Below, in pieces: positions 35,136 through 43,985 of a stretch of 64,000 bases of DNA (position 1 is its first letter; every line of letters begins with the position of its first letter). Made by a program: the position numbers and the translations under genes. Source of the DNA: Methylotenera sp. (GTDB taxonomy: Bacteria; Pseudomonadota; Gammaproteobacteria; Burkholderiales; Methylophilaceae); assembly GCA_030652995.1 (NCBI GenBank), contig JAUSAG010000042.1, forward strand, positions 111,140 through 175,139, in the 5' to 3' direction. The notes under the pieces are model-generated. The model saw nothing but the letters and a program-made list of their open reading frames with translations, was not told the origin of the DNA and made no database searches.

Positions 35136-36428
35136 TTAGTCCTGAAGTTTTCGATACAGGGTCCGCTCACTAATACCAAGCAATTTGGCCAGCATGCGGC
35201 GGTCTCCCTGGTAATTTTCATCTGCCCACTGCAAGTATTGTCGCTCAGCGTCTTCTAATGGAATGATGGTTGGCGGGTAGGCTGGTGTTAGCTGATGTGC
35301 GCCATCATCTTCCATCGTTAAATGCTCCGCCATGACGGTATTGCCGTCTGCCATCAAGCTAGCACGTTCCAGTATATTTCTAAGTTCACGAATATTCCCC
35401 GGATAGTTGCAACGCTTCAGGGTTGCAATCGCGTCTGGATGTAGCCTTAGGTTTCTTTTGGGGCTGATACGCGCCAGCAAGGTTGTCGCCAATAATGGAA
35501 TATCTTCACGACGCTCTGCCAATGCAGGTACATGGATGGGAAATGTGCTGATTCGGTAATATAAGTCTTTACGAAAAGTCTCGTGCTCCACCATCTTTTT
35601 GAGATCGCGATGCGTCGCTGCCACGAGTCTGAAATCAGCCCTCAGTGGCTCTACACCACCGACTCGGCGGTAAGTTCCAGTTTCAAGCAGTCGCAATAAT
35701 TTCACTTGCAGGCTAAGCGGAATATCCCCGACTTCGTCAAGAAACAACGTGCCTCCACTGGCGCTTTCTACAAGCCCTTGCTTGCGTTGAGTAGCCCCAG
35801 TAAATGCGCCTTTTTCATAACCAAACAATTCACTTTCGAATAGTGATTCTGTTAGCCCTGAGCAGTCTACGACCACGTAAGCCTTATTAGATCGCTGACT
35901 GGCATTATGTATCGCCTGCGATACTAGCTCCTTGCCGGTGCCAGACTCGCCAAGCAGCAGCACAGAGGCTTCAGATGGGGCTACACGCTCGAGCAAACCC
36001 AGCATATTATTAAAAACAGGCGAGCGTCCAACCATGCCTTGTGAGGATGAGGTCGCCCCGGCGTTACGAATCGTTTGCATCATTTCAACGAAATAGACTA
36101 ACTCGCCATTGACGTCATGAATAGGCGTCAATTCAACATTCACATGTTCTTCACCGCGCGGCGTGTGGTGCAAATGCAATACGCGCTGAGGCTGCCCTGT
36201 TTTACTGCTATGTTTGAGTGGGCATGACTCGCCCGCCTCATCACAGGGTCGATCAAAATGATGAGACACCTCATAGCAATGGCGCCCCGCCAGCGGCTTG
36301 GCATCCCCATACTGCGAACGATAAGCCGCATTTGCGCCAATAATAGTGTAATGTTTATCCATTACTATATGAGGTTGTGGTTGATTATCTAAATAAGATA
36401 GCAGTTCGGTGATCTGAGTATTAGACAT
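35136..36428 (-). CDS. PAS-domain sigma-54-dependent transcriptional activator
   Basis: LLLGESGTGKELVSQAIHNAS; ELFGYEKGAFTGA; C-terminal Fis-type HTH. Confidence 0.95.
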   Translation of the reverse strand: MSNTQITELLSYLDNQPQPHIVMDKHYTIIGANAAYRSQYGDAKPLAGRHCYEVSHHFDRPCDEAGESCPLKHSSKTGQPQRVLHLHHTPRGEEHVNVELTPIHDVNGELVYFVEMMQTIRNAGATSSSQGMVGRSPVFNNMLGLLERVAPSEASVLLLGESGTGKELVSQAIHNASQRSNKAYVVVDCSGLTESLFESELFGYEKGAFTGATQRKQGLVESASGGTLFLDEVGDIPLSLQVKLLRLLETGTYRRVGGVEPLRADFRLVAATHRDLKKMVEHETFRKDLYYRISTFPIHVPALAERREDIPLLATTLLARISPKRNLRLHPDAIATLKRCNYPGNIRELRNILERASLMADGNTVMAEHLTMEDDGAHQLTPAYPPTIIPLEDAERQYLQWADENYQGDRRMLAKLLGISERTLYRKLQD

Positions 36429-36443
36429 TTAAAAGTGATAGCT

Positions 36444-36499
36444 ATGCCAAAAATGACAGTTTAATCTTTTTTAAAGTAAAAAACTGCCATATTTGACAT
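36444..36499. promoter_or_regulatory. Candidate activator-binding inverted pair (possible UAS)
   Basis: atgccaaaaatgacagttt (36444-36462) and aaactgccatatttgacat (36481-36499) are inverted copies, 16/19 identical. Confidence 0.55.
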
Positions 36500-36593
36500 G
36501 AGTAAATTCATTATTTAGATAACGTCTGCTATCGAATGGGTGATGAGTGTAATTACTCAATTAAAACAACAGGTTGATTACGGGCATAGATTG

Positions 36594-36609
36594 TGGCACA
36601 TTTAATGCA
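36594..36609 (+). promoter_or_regulatory. Candidate sigma-54 (-24/-12) promoter for ccoG
   Basis: TGGCACATTTAATGCA vs consensus TGGCACRN4TTGCW. Confidence 0.6.
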
Positions 36610-36660
36610 TTATTTAATGCATTGGAACAGTTGTACTATAAAAAAAAGAAAGTTTGAGAC

Positions 36661-38103
36661 ATGACTAAAAAAACAGACGCCAAACCCGTTGATAATACAA
36701 ACCAACCTAATGAGGCCGTAATTAGTTTGTACGCTGCTGCAGATAAAATCTATCCGCGTAGCACATTCGGCTTCTTCACTAAATGGCGCTGGGCCATGAT
36801 ATGGCTGACCCAGATTGTTTTTTACGGTATTCCTTGGTTGGAGTGGGGCCAACGTCAGGCATTATTGTTTGATCTGGAAGCCAGGCGCTTCTATATCTTT
36901 AAACTGGTTCTATATCCACAAGATCTGATTTATCTGACAGGGATTTTAATTATCTCTGCGCTATCGCTTTTTTTATTTACTGCAGTCGCAGGGCGTTTAT
37001 GGTGTGGCTACGCCTGTCCGCAAACTGTTTATACCGAAATATTTCTGTGGATAGAAGCCAAAATTGAAGGTGACCGCGCAACGCGTATGAAGCTTGATGA
37101 TGCACCTATGTCAGCCAAGAAACTGATCAAAAAAGGCGGTAAGCATTTTGCCTGGATTATGTTTGCGTTGTGGACCGGTTTTACTTTTGTTGGTTACTTC
37201 TCGCCTATCCGTGATTTAGGTGGGGCTGTTGTTAATCTAGGCTTAGGCCCATGGGAGACTTTCTGGATTCTGTTTTATGGTTTTGCTACTTATGGCAATG
37301 CCGGTTTTATGCGCGAGCAGGTGTGTAAATACATGTGTCCATACGCACGCTTTCAAAGTGCGATGTTTGATGATGACACGCTGATCGTGACTTATGATGA
37401 AAAACGCGGCGAGCCACGCGGCAAAGCATCACTTAAAACTGATATGGATAAAAGTAAGCAAGGTGCCTGTATCGATTGTAGTCTGTGTGTACAGGTATGC
37501 CCGACCGGTATTGATATCCGTAAAGGTCTGCAATACGAATGCATCGGTTGCGGTGCCTGCGCTGATGTCTGTGACACTGTGATGGATAAGATGGGTTATG
37601 AGCGCGGCTTGGTTAAATACTCTACTCAGCATGCGATGAATCTGGGCTGGGGTCGCGAGCAGATGTTGCGCCGTATTTTAAGGCCACGCGTGCTTATATA
37701 CACTGCGATTCTGGCTTTAATTGTGGTTGCCTTGTTTACTAGCCTGATGTTGAGAACATCGTTCAAGGTAGATGTAGTACGTGACCGCGGTGTGATGGCT
37801 CGACTGGCTAATGGCGGGATGCTGGAAAATGTTTACCGTCTGCAAATCATGAACGCAACGGAATCCGCACAGCGTTATCAACTGAGTGCCAGTGGTATCG
37901 ACAATCTAAAGATCGAATCCGATGTTGCAGATGCAGCCAAGACCGTTACAGTTAACTCTGCTGAATCGCGCTGGATTCCTGTACGCCTACAAATACCTGA
38001 CGGCTCTATCAAACCAGGCTCACATCACGTGCGGTTTGTCATTAAGTCAATGAATGATAACGAATCTGTAGATGAAAAGGCTGTGTTTTTGGTTCCCAGG
38101 TAA
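36661..38103 (+). CDS. ccoG: Cytochrome c oxidase accessory protein CcoG (4Fe-4S)
   Basis: RLWCGYACPQTVYTEIF; CIDCSLCVQVCPTGIDIRKGLQYECIGCGACADVCDTVM. Confidence 0.95.
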   Translation: MTKKTDAKPVDNTNQPNEAVISLYAAADKIYPRSTFGFFTKWRWAMIWLTQIVFYGIPWLEWGQRQALLFDLEARRFYIFKLVLYPQDLIYLTGILIISALSLFLFTAVAGRLWCGYACPQTVYTEIFLWIEAKIEGDRATRMKLDDAPMSAKKLIKKGGKHFAWIMFALWTGFTFVGYFSPIRDLGGAVVNLGLGPWETFWILFYGFATYGNAGFMREQVCKYMCPYARFQSAMFDDDTLIVTYDEKRGEPRGKASLKTDMDKSKQGACIDCSLCVQVCPTGIDIRKGLQYECIGCGACADVCDTVMDKMGYERGLVKYSTQHAMNLGWGREQMLRRILRPRVLIYTAILALIVVALFTSLMLRTSFKVDVVRDRGVMARLANGGMLENVYRLQIMNATESAQRYQLSASGIDNLKIESDVADAAKTVTVNSAESRWIPVRLQIPDGSIKPGSHHVRFVIKSMNDNESVDEKAVFLVPR

Positions 38104-38120
38104 TTAGGAATGAATAAGAC

Positions 38121-38196
38121 GTTGACTGGTTTTATGTTGCGACAACATGACACATTGTCATGCCAATATGTTTGGCATAGAGTAAAGCCAGTCAAC
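38121..38196. repeat. Nested palindrome array (outer stem enclosing three hairpins)
   Basis: Outer gttgactgg/ccagtcaac; inner ATGTTGcgaCAACAT (38134-38148), TGACAcatTGTCA (38148-38160), ATGCCAAtatgtTTGGCAT (38160-38178). Confidence 0.85.
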
Positions 38197-38227
38197 TACC
38201 CTTGATTTAGGAAGCGAAAGTAACCTT

Positions 38228-38383
38228 ATGACATCAAGCTACATCAATCATATTAAGCGGCTAAGAAGCGACAGTAAAAATGGTCGTCTGGCTTTGGAAA
38301 TTACCATTATTCTCATCGTCAAAGTCATTCTGTTGTGGACAATATGGACCTTGTTTTTTTTCACACCCAGTCGCCAAAGATAG
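38228..38383 (+). CDS. Small membrane protein resembling CydP (cytochrome bd-associated)
   Basis: MTSSYINHIKRLRSDSKNGRLALEITIILIVKVILLWTIWTLFFFTPSRQR; directly upstream of cydA remnant. Confidence 0.65.
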   Translation: MTSSYINHIKRLRSDSKNGRLALEITIILIVKVILLWTIWTLFFFTPSRQR

Positions 38384-38443
38384 TCGTCAAGCCGCCGTCA
38401 CAAAAATAATCCTAAATAAAACCCAATAGTCAGGAGTACCTGC

Positions 38444-38653
38444 ATGTTGCCATCTGCCGAGGTTGTTAATCTTTCAAGGCTACAGTTTGGAGCCACTGCG
38501 CTCTACCACTTTTTATTTGTTCCGCTTACATTGGGTTTGTCGTGGATTCTGGTCATTATGGGTATTCAAGGCTCTGCGCGGAAAAGTGACGGTTCAATCG
38601 ATTCAAGACAATACATACACGGCGTATTAATAGCCGCAAATCAGGATGCATAA
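38444..38653 (+). pseudogene. cydA: Truncated cydA (cytochrome bd oxidase subunit I N-terminus)
   Basis: [34 protein letters not shown] is the CydA N-terminus, then about 29 unrelated residues and a stop. Confidence 0.88.
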
Positions 38654-38656
38654 AAA

Positions 38657-38758
38657 ATGTGGTATTTTGAATGGGTTCTCGGCGTCGGTTTCGCAGTCGC
38701 CTCTGGTATCATTAACGCGATGTGGCTGGAAGCTGAGCAACCGGATGATGGCCAATAA
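38657..38758 (+). CDS. cydX: CydX-like small subunit of cytochrome bd oxidase
   Basis: MWYFEWVLGVGFAVASGIINAMWLEAEQPDDGQ; absent from supplied ORF track. Confidence 0.85.
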   Translation: MWYFEWVLGVGFAVASGIINAMWLEAEQPDDGQ

Positions 38759-38824
38759 GGTCTTTTTTAAAGCGCTGCATATTAACCACAACCAATTAAT
38801 CACATTCAGGAAAAGTTAAGAGTG

Positions 38825-39451
38825 ATGAGCCAGGAAGTTTTTTGGAGCACCCGCTACAAAGATGCAGGTGATGAATACTTGTTTGGAACCGAGCCAAATC
38901 ATTTTCTGGCAAGTAAGGGACATCTTTTTACAGCCAATCAGAAAGCGCTGTCATTAGGTGATGGAGAAGGCAGAAATTCAGTGTGGTTAGCCAAGCAAGG
39001 TTTAAATGTGACAGCGGTCGAAATTTCACCAGTCGCTGTGGATAAAGCCAGAAAGCTTGCAGAAAAACATGATGTTAATATCAGTCTGTTACAAACCGAT
39101 ATGTTCCTGCATGATTGGGATGCTGCTGCGCTGAATAACACCTTTGATTGGGTCATCGGTATTTTCATTCAGTTTGTCGGGCCAGAAGGCAGGAAAATAC
39201 AATTTGACGCGATGAAAGCCCTAACTTGTAATGGCGGAAGAATCCTGCTGCACGGCTACTCACCAAAACAGCTGGAATACAAAACCGGCGGTCCTTCTGC
39301 TGTCGAAAACCTGTATACCAGACAGATGCTGCTAGAAGCATTCTCCGATTGGGGAGTTGAAGAAATTGTCGAATATGAGGATGTTATTTCTGAAGGCATG
39401 GGACACAGCGGGCAATCAGCGCTCATGAGCATGATCGCCCGCAAACCGTGA
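38825..39451 (+). CDS. Class I SAM-dependent methyltransferase (TehB-like)
   Basis: ALSLGDGEGRNSVWLAKQGLNVTAVEISPVAVDKARKLA. Confidence 0.88.
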   Translation: MSQEVFWSTRYKDAGDEYLFGTEPNHFLASKGHLFTANQKALSLGDGEGRNSVWLAKQGLNVTAVEISPVAVDKARKLAEKHDVNISLLQTDMFLHDWDAAALNNTFDWVIGIFIQFVGPEGRKIQFDAMKALTCNGGRILLHGYSPKQLEYKTGGPSAVENLYTRQMLLEAFSDWGVEEIVEYEDVISEGMGHSGQSALMSMIARKP

Positions 39452-39497
39452 GAGTAAATACGTGATAACCAAGGCATGACAATCGAATTAAGGAGTG

Positions 39498-39871
39498 ATG
39501 ATGGACTCAGATCCTAGAGTGTTTTTTGCCGCTGAACGCACATTGCTGGCTTGGGTAAGATCCGGTATCACAGTCATGGCGCTTGGTTTTGTAGTAGCAA
39601 AGTTTGGGTTGTTCTTAAGATTGCTTTCCAGCGCTAGCATTGCTGCCAATACCAGCCACCACAACAATGAATTGTCGAATATTTTTGGAATCGCGCTAGT
39701 CATCATTAGTGTTGCAATCACAATAGGCGCTCAGCTCAACCACCAACCTATATCAAAACGCTTCCGCCTAATGATGTACCAAAGCTGGCAATAAGCTGGC
39801 TACCTACATTATTAGCAGCCTCTGTCGCTATTGTCGGACTACTGCTGGCGGCTTACCTTCTTATTGCTTAG
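39498..39871 (+). pseudogene. DUF202 (YidH) family membrane protein with apparent frameshift near 39745-39750
   Basis: MDSDPRVFFAAERTLLAWVRSGITVMALGFVVAKFGLF... then another frame continues YIKTLPPNDVPKLAISWLPTLLAASVAIVGLLLAAYLLIA*. Confidence 0.75.
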
Positions 39872-39895
39872 GACAAGCAATAAGCAAACTTTCTA

Positions 39896-40483
39896 TTACT
39901 CAAACTTTTCTTTGACTGAAATAGCGCCTCTGATTTCGCCAACCTTATAACCAACAGCCAAATCGTTTGGATAGAGTTGTTTAAGCAACGCTTGAACTGT
40001 AGGTTGAATATTATCCGTCCCACCATGGCATTGCAGGCACATGGCTTGCGTCGGAATCGCTTTCATATATCTAAACCAGCGGCCATCTTTTTCATCGGTT
40101 ACCGCATGCGCTTCTATTTCAGCAGCAGGTTTTCCTGATGCTACAGCCATATCGAATTGCTTAAGTTGATTAGCCTCCCACTCATCAGCAACGCCAATAG
40201 TATTATTCCGCGGCTTCAATGAAACGCGCTTAACAATACGCTTGTCATTTGAGTATTGCGCTGACATCGCCGGTGCAACATCTTTACACACGCTTAATGC
40301 GGACTCTGTGCCAGAAGATTCAAGCTGCTGTTTTAAAGTCCCACCGAGCTTTTGTACAAACTCAGCGGATAATTTCTTTGCGTCACCCAGCATGTTTTGT
40401 TCAGGGCTACTTACTGGCATATCTGCATAAGCGATGGAATAAGATGCTAGAAGCAATAATGAAGCTAATGTGTACTTTCTCAT
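39896..40483 (-). CDS. DUF3365 heme-domain (c-type) periplasmic protein
   Basis: Signal peptide; GRWFRYMKAIPTQAMCLQCHGGTDN. Confidence 0.85.
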   Translation of the reverse strand: MRKYTLASLLLLASYSIAYADMPVSSPEQNMLGDAKKLSAEFVQKLGGTLKQQLESSGTESALSVCKDVAPAMSAQYSNDKRIVKRVSLKPRNNTIGVADEWEANQLKQFDMAVASGKPAAEIEAHAVTDEKDGRWFRYMKAIPTQAMCLQCHGGTDNIQPTVQALLKQLYPNDLAVGYKVGEIRGAISVKEKFE

Positions 40484-40553
40484 GATATTTCCTCAGTGTT
40501 TTAGTAAATATAACGTAATTTTATATAATTGTCCTTAATAAAAAATGTTGGTA

Positions 40554-40640
40554 TTAGTGGCCTTGCGCATACAGTGCAAATAGCTCAGTAAAAATAGTAC
40601 GGTTGTATTCTGTAAAGGTTTTATATATAAGGCTTTTCAT
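40554..40640 (-). CDS. Putative 28-aa peptide
   Basis: AGGAG-N6-ATG; MKSLIYKTFTEYNRTIFTELFALYAQGH*; lies between oxyR (divergent) and the DUF3365 gene. Confidence 0.4.
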   Translation of the reverse strand: MKSLIYKTFTEYNRTIFTELFALYAQGH

Positions 40641-40804
40641 AAAAATCTCCTGATGAGTTATTGTGGCCGGTACCCTAAAACAAGCGATGATGTGTAGTCA
40701 TTAAAGGCCATTGTATAGCGATACTTTTGATTTTTATAATTGAATGTTCAAAGCTAATTGATATGCTAAACTTATCGATAATTAGTTATAGAGATGCAAA
40801 AATT

Positions 40805-41707
40805 ATGACCTTGAGCGAATTACGTTTTGTGGTGGCCATCGCAAAAGAGCGCAACTTTAGGCGCGCCTCTGAAAAATGTTTTGTCAGCCAGCCAGCGCTA
40901 AGCTTGGCAATTAAAAAACTGGAAGATGAGCTCGGTGTGATGATTTTTGAGCGTAGCCGCACTGACATTAACCCGACACCGATTGGCGAAAAAATTATAG
41001 AGCAGGCGATTAAAGTGTTAGAACAAGCGAATCAGATTCGTGAAATCGCAAAGCAAGGTAACAACCAGCTCAGCGGCGCTTTTCGCTTAGGTTTGATTTA
41101 CTCTGTTGGGCCTTATTTGTTGCCAGAAATCATTCCAATTTTGCGCGAAAATGCACCTGAAATGCCGCTGGATGTAGAAGAAAATCTAACCGTGCAGTTA
41201 GAGGCACAATTAAGAAATGGTGTCATCGATGCCGCAGTGGTGGCATTGCCCTTTGATGTGCCCGGCATCAATACGCTGCCGTTATATGATGAAAAATATG
41301 TAGTGATGGTGCCTATCAATCACCATTGGGCCAATCGCAAGTCAATAGAGGCGCATGAGCTGATGGATGAGCATGTGCTGTTATTAAATACCGGCCACTG
41401 TTATAGCCATCAGGTGTTGCAAGCCTGCCCGGAGCTCTCACGTAAAGGCCAAGTACTACAGGGGAACTCCTTAGAAACCATACGTAATATGGTGGCTTCA
41501 AATTTAGGCATTACCGTGTTGCCATCTAGCGCTGCTACAGAACGTTATATTAATCCGTTGGTAAAAGTGATACCGTTTGCAGCGCCTGTGCCAATGCGTA
41601 GAATTGCGCTGGCATGGCGTAAAAGCTATGCGCGAGCGCAGGCTGTCACTTGTGTGGCAGATGCGATCAGAGCGATAGAGTCCAAAAGTTTGGTCATGAT
41701 CGAGTAG
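40805..41707 (+). CDS. oxyR: OxyR-like LysR-family peroxide regulator
   Basis: MTLSELRFVVAIAKERNFRRASEKCFVSQPALS; redox motif GHCYSHQVLQAC (C-x8-C). Confidence 0.88.
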   Translation: MTLSELRFVVAIAKERNFRRASEKCFVSQPALSLAIKKLEDELGVMIFERSRTDINPTPIGEKIIEQAIKVLEQANQIREIAKQGNNQLSGAFRLGLIYSVGPYLLPEIIPILRENAPEMPLDVEENLTVQLEAQLRNGVIDAAVVALPFDVPGINTLPLYDEKYVVMVPINHHWANRKSIEAHELMDEHVLLLNTGHCYSHQVLQACPELSRKGQVLQGNSLETIRNMVASNLGITVLPSSAATERYINPLVKVIPFAAPVPMRRIALAWRKSYARAQAVTCVADAIRAIESKSLVMIE

Positions 41708-43580
41708 TCAGTTTTTCATTGACCGTATCTGGGTTATAAAAGCAGAAACGGCCACGTCCAGCACGTTTGGCTTGATACATAGCATTATCCGCAACCCGCA
41801 TCAGGCTTGTGGCATCTTTGCCGTGGCTAGGGTAAACGCCAATGCCGATACTACACGAGATGTTGATGACATTTTCTTCAATCTCAAATGGCCGTATCAG
41901 AGATAGAATAATTTTGTCAGCCATCAGGGCTGCATCTTGATCTGACTCAATATGCGAAAGAATAATCACAAACTCATCACCGCCCACACGCGACAGCGTA
42001 TCTGTTTCTCGTTTTATACAATGCTGTAAACGCAGTGCAACTTGTTTCAGTAATAAGTCACCTATCTCATGCCCTAGTTCATCGTTCACAGGTTTAAAGT
42101 AATCAAGATCCAGAAAAATAAGCGCTAACTTGGATTTATCACGTTTGGCTTGCGCCAATGCCTGATGCAGGCGATCAGAGAGTAGGGCGCGATTGGGTAA
42201 ATCAGTTAACACATCATAGTGGGCGAGATGATGCACGCGATCTTCAATCGCTTTACGCGCAGTAATATCAATCATAGTACCAACATAGTGCGTGACTACG
42301 CCACCCGCATCTTTAACCGCAGTAATGGTGAGCCATTCAGGATAAATATCACCATTTTTACGGCGGTTCCAGATTTCACCTTGCCAAGAACCGGTTGATT
42401 GTATGCTATCCCACATGCCGCGGTAGAACCCAGTATCGTGGATGCCTGACTTTAGCAGCGTCATTTTTCTGCCAAGCGCTTCTTCCGACGTGAAACCAGT
42501 AATTCTGGTAAATGAGTGATTGATTTTCAGAATTTTGGAGTTGGCATCGGTAATAATCATTCCTTCTTGGGATTCAAATGCGGTAGCGGCAATACGCAGT
42601 TCAGCATCTACTATTTTTCGCTCGGTGATGTCTTGTACAAAAGTAAAGCTATATTCATGCGCCCTGTGCGCAATGTAATGCCCCCTAACCTCTACATCTA
42701 AAACTGTCCCATCTTTACGACGGTGACGTGTTTCAATGTTGACAGCTTTATCCGCTTTTAATTGAGACCACACGCCTGGCCAAGCCTCTGCATTAAAGTC
42801 CGGGTCAAAATCCCAAGGGTGCATTTGGGTAAGCTCATCACGCGTGTAGCCTAAAACCTGGCAGGCATAATCATTAACAAATACCACTTTGCCTTCTGGG
42901 TTCAATATAAAATTAGAAAGATTGCTGTTATCAATAATCGACTTCATCAGCCATAGTTCGTTAAAGACATCAATCTTTTCAGAAATATCGTAAAGTACAA
43001 CAAGCTGCATTTTTTCAAAGCCGACGCCAAGTGGCGTGGTAGATGCAATGACCGTTTTTACATCGCCGTTTTTACATTGAATATTAACTTCCATTGGTTC
43101 AAACGGGGTGCCGTTCTTGGTTGATTTTTGTTGGCGAGTGCTCAAGTCGCCTATGACCCACTGCCTATAGCTTTCGTCAGGATAGGCCTTAGACCACCAA
43201 TCATCGAGCGTAGGAATATCATCCGTGGTATAGCCAAAAGTATGGACGAATTCCGGGTTGAGCGTAACTGTATAATTTGCATCATTGCTGATTGCAATTG
43301 GCACAGGAAAGCATCTTATAATGGCTTTGAGGTGATCATTATCATGTTGTAACTCATTAGCAAGTTGCTGAAAATAAATGATAAAGCCACTCACGATAGA
43401 AGCAACCAATATGGATGCCACCATGGCGGAGATCAGGTCGCTTTCGGATACTTTCCCGTCTAACAGGAGCTTGATAGCAGCAACAATTGGCAAGGTTAAC
43501 AATAGTGCCAGCAGGACGGACGTCAACCACAGATTCCATTTGTTTCTAATTTTTAGTAATGAATGCAGGCGTTTTATCAA
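41694..43580 (-). CDS. PAS/PAC-GGDEF diguanylate cyclase
   Basis: Three PAS-like segments; RVGGDEFVIIL; membrane N-terminus. Confidence 0.93.
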   Translation of the reverse strand: MIKRLHSLLKIRNKWNLWLTSVLLALLLTLPIVAAIKLLLDGKVSESDLISAMVASILVASIVSGFIIYFQQLANELQHDNDHLKAIIRCFPVPIAISNDANYTVTLNPEFVHTFGYTTDDIPTLDDWWSKAYPDESYRQWVIGDLSTRQQKSTKNGTPFEPMEVNIQCKNGDVKTVIASTTPLGVGFEKMQLVVLYDISEKIDVFNELWLMKSIIDNSNLSNFILNPEGKVVFVNDYACQVLGYTRDELTQMHPWDFDPDFNAEAWPGVWSQLKADKAVNIETRHRRKDGTVLDVEVRGHYIAHRAHEYSFTFVQDITERKIVDAELRIAATAFESQEGMIITDANSKILKINHSFTRITGFTSEEALGRKMTLLKSGIHDTGFYRGMWDSIQSTGSWQGEIWNRRKNGDIYPEWLTITAVKDAGGVVTHYVGTMIDITARKAIEDRVHHLAHYDVLTDLPNRALLSDRLHQALAQAKRDKSKLALIFLDLDYFKPVNDELGHEIGDLLLKQVALRLQHCIKRETDTLSRVGGDEFVIILSHIESDQDAALMADKIILSLIRPFEIEENVINISCSIGIGVYPSHGKDATSLMRVADNAMYQAKRAGRGRFCFYNPDTVNEKLTTRS

Positions 43581-43670
43581 AATATCCCCTAACTTTCAGT
43601 GGCAACATACGGTCCATGCTATGCCTAAAAATTTAGAGTAGTTATGATGTAAGTCAAGTAAGAGCGTAAC

Positions 43671-43712
43671 ATTAAATAAAAACGGACACCGAAGTGTCCG
43701 TTTTTATTTAAT
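43671..43712. terminator. Bidirectional terminator hairpin between pqqA copy 2 and the GGDEF gene
   Basis: attaaataaaaacggacac cgaa gtgtccgtttttatttaat, 19-bp perfect arms. Confidence 0.85.
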
Positions 43713-43760
43713 GTTATTGGTTATTAGCTACAGTTAGTACCTAGCCAATAATAAAGCGTT

Positions 43761-43832
43761 TTAGCGATTGCAAATGTACATTGTAACTTCAAAGCCGAAA
43801 CGCATTTCAGTAGCTGCTGGTTTTGTCCACAT
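43761..43832 (-). CDS. pqqA: PqqA, coenzyme PQQ precursor peptide (copy 2)
   Basis: [23 protein letters not shown] with aggag RBS; absent from supplied ORF track. Confidence 0.93.
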   Translation of the reverse strand: MWTKPAATEMRFGFEVTMYICNR

Positions 43833-43985
43833 GATAAATCTCCTAAAAGTTGTTTAATTAAGTACTACACAATCTATGATTCACATCGTACAGAAGCGTT
43901 TTAAAAACCAATACTGTAAAGTAATTAAATAGGGCTCATGAATTTCATGAGATGCAGTAAAAGGTCATTTTTAAGTCAGCGGTGT

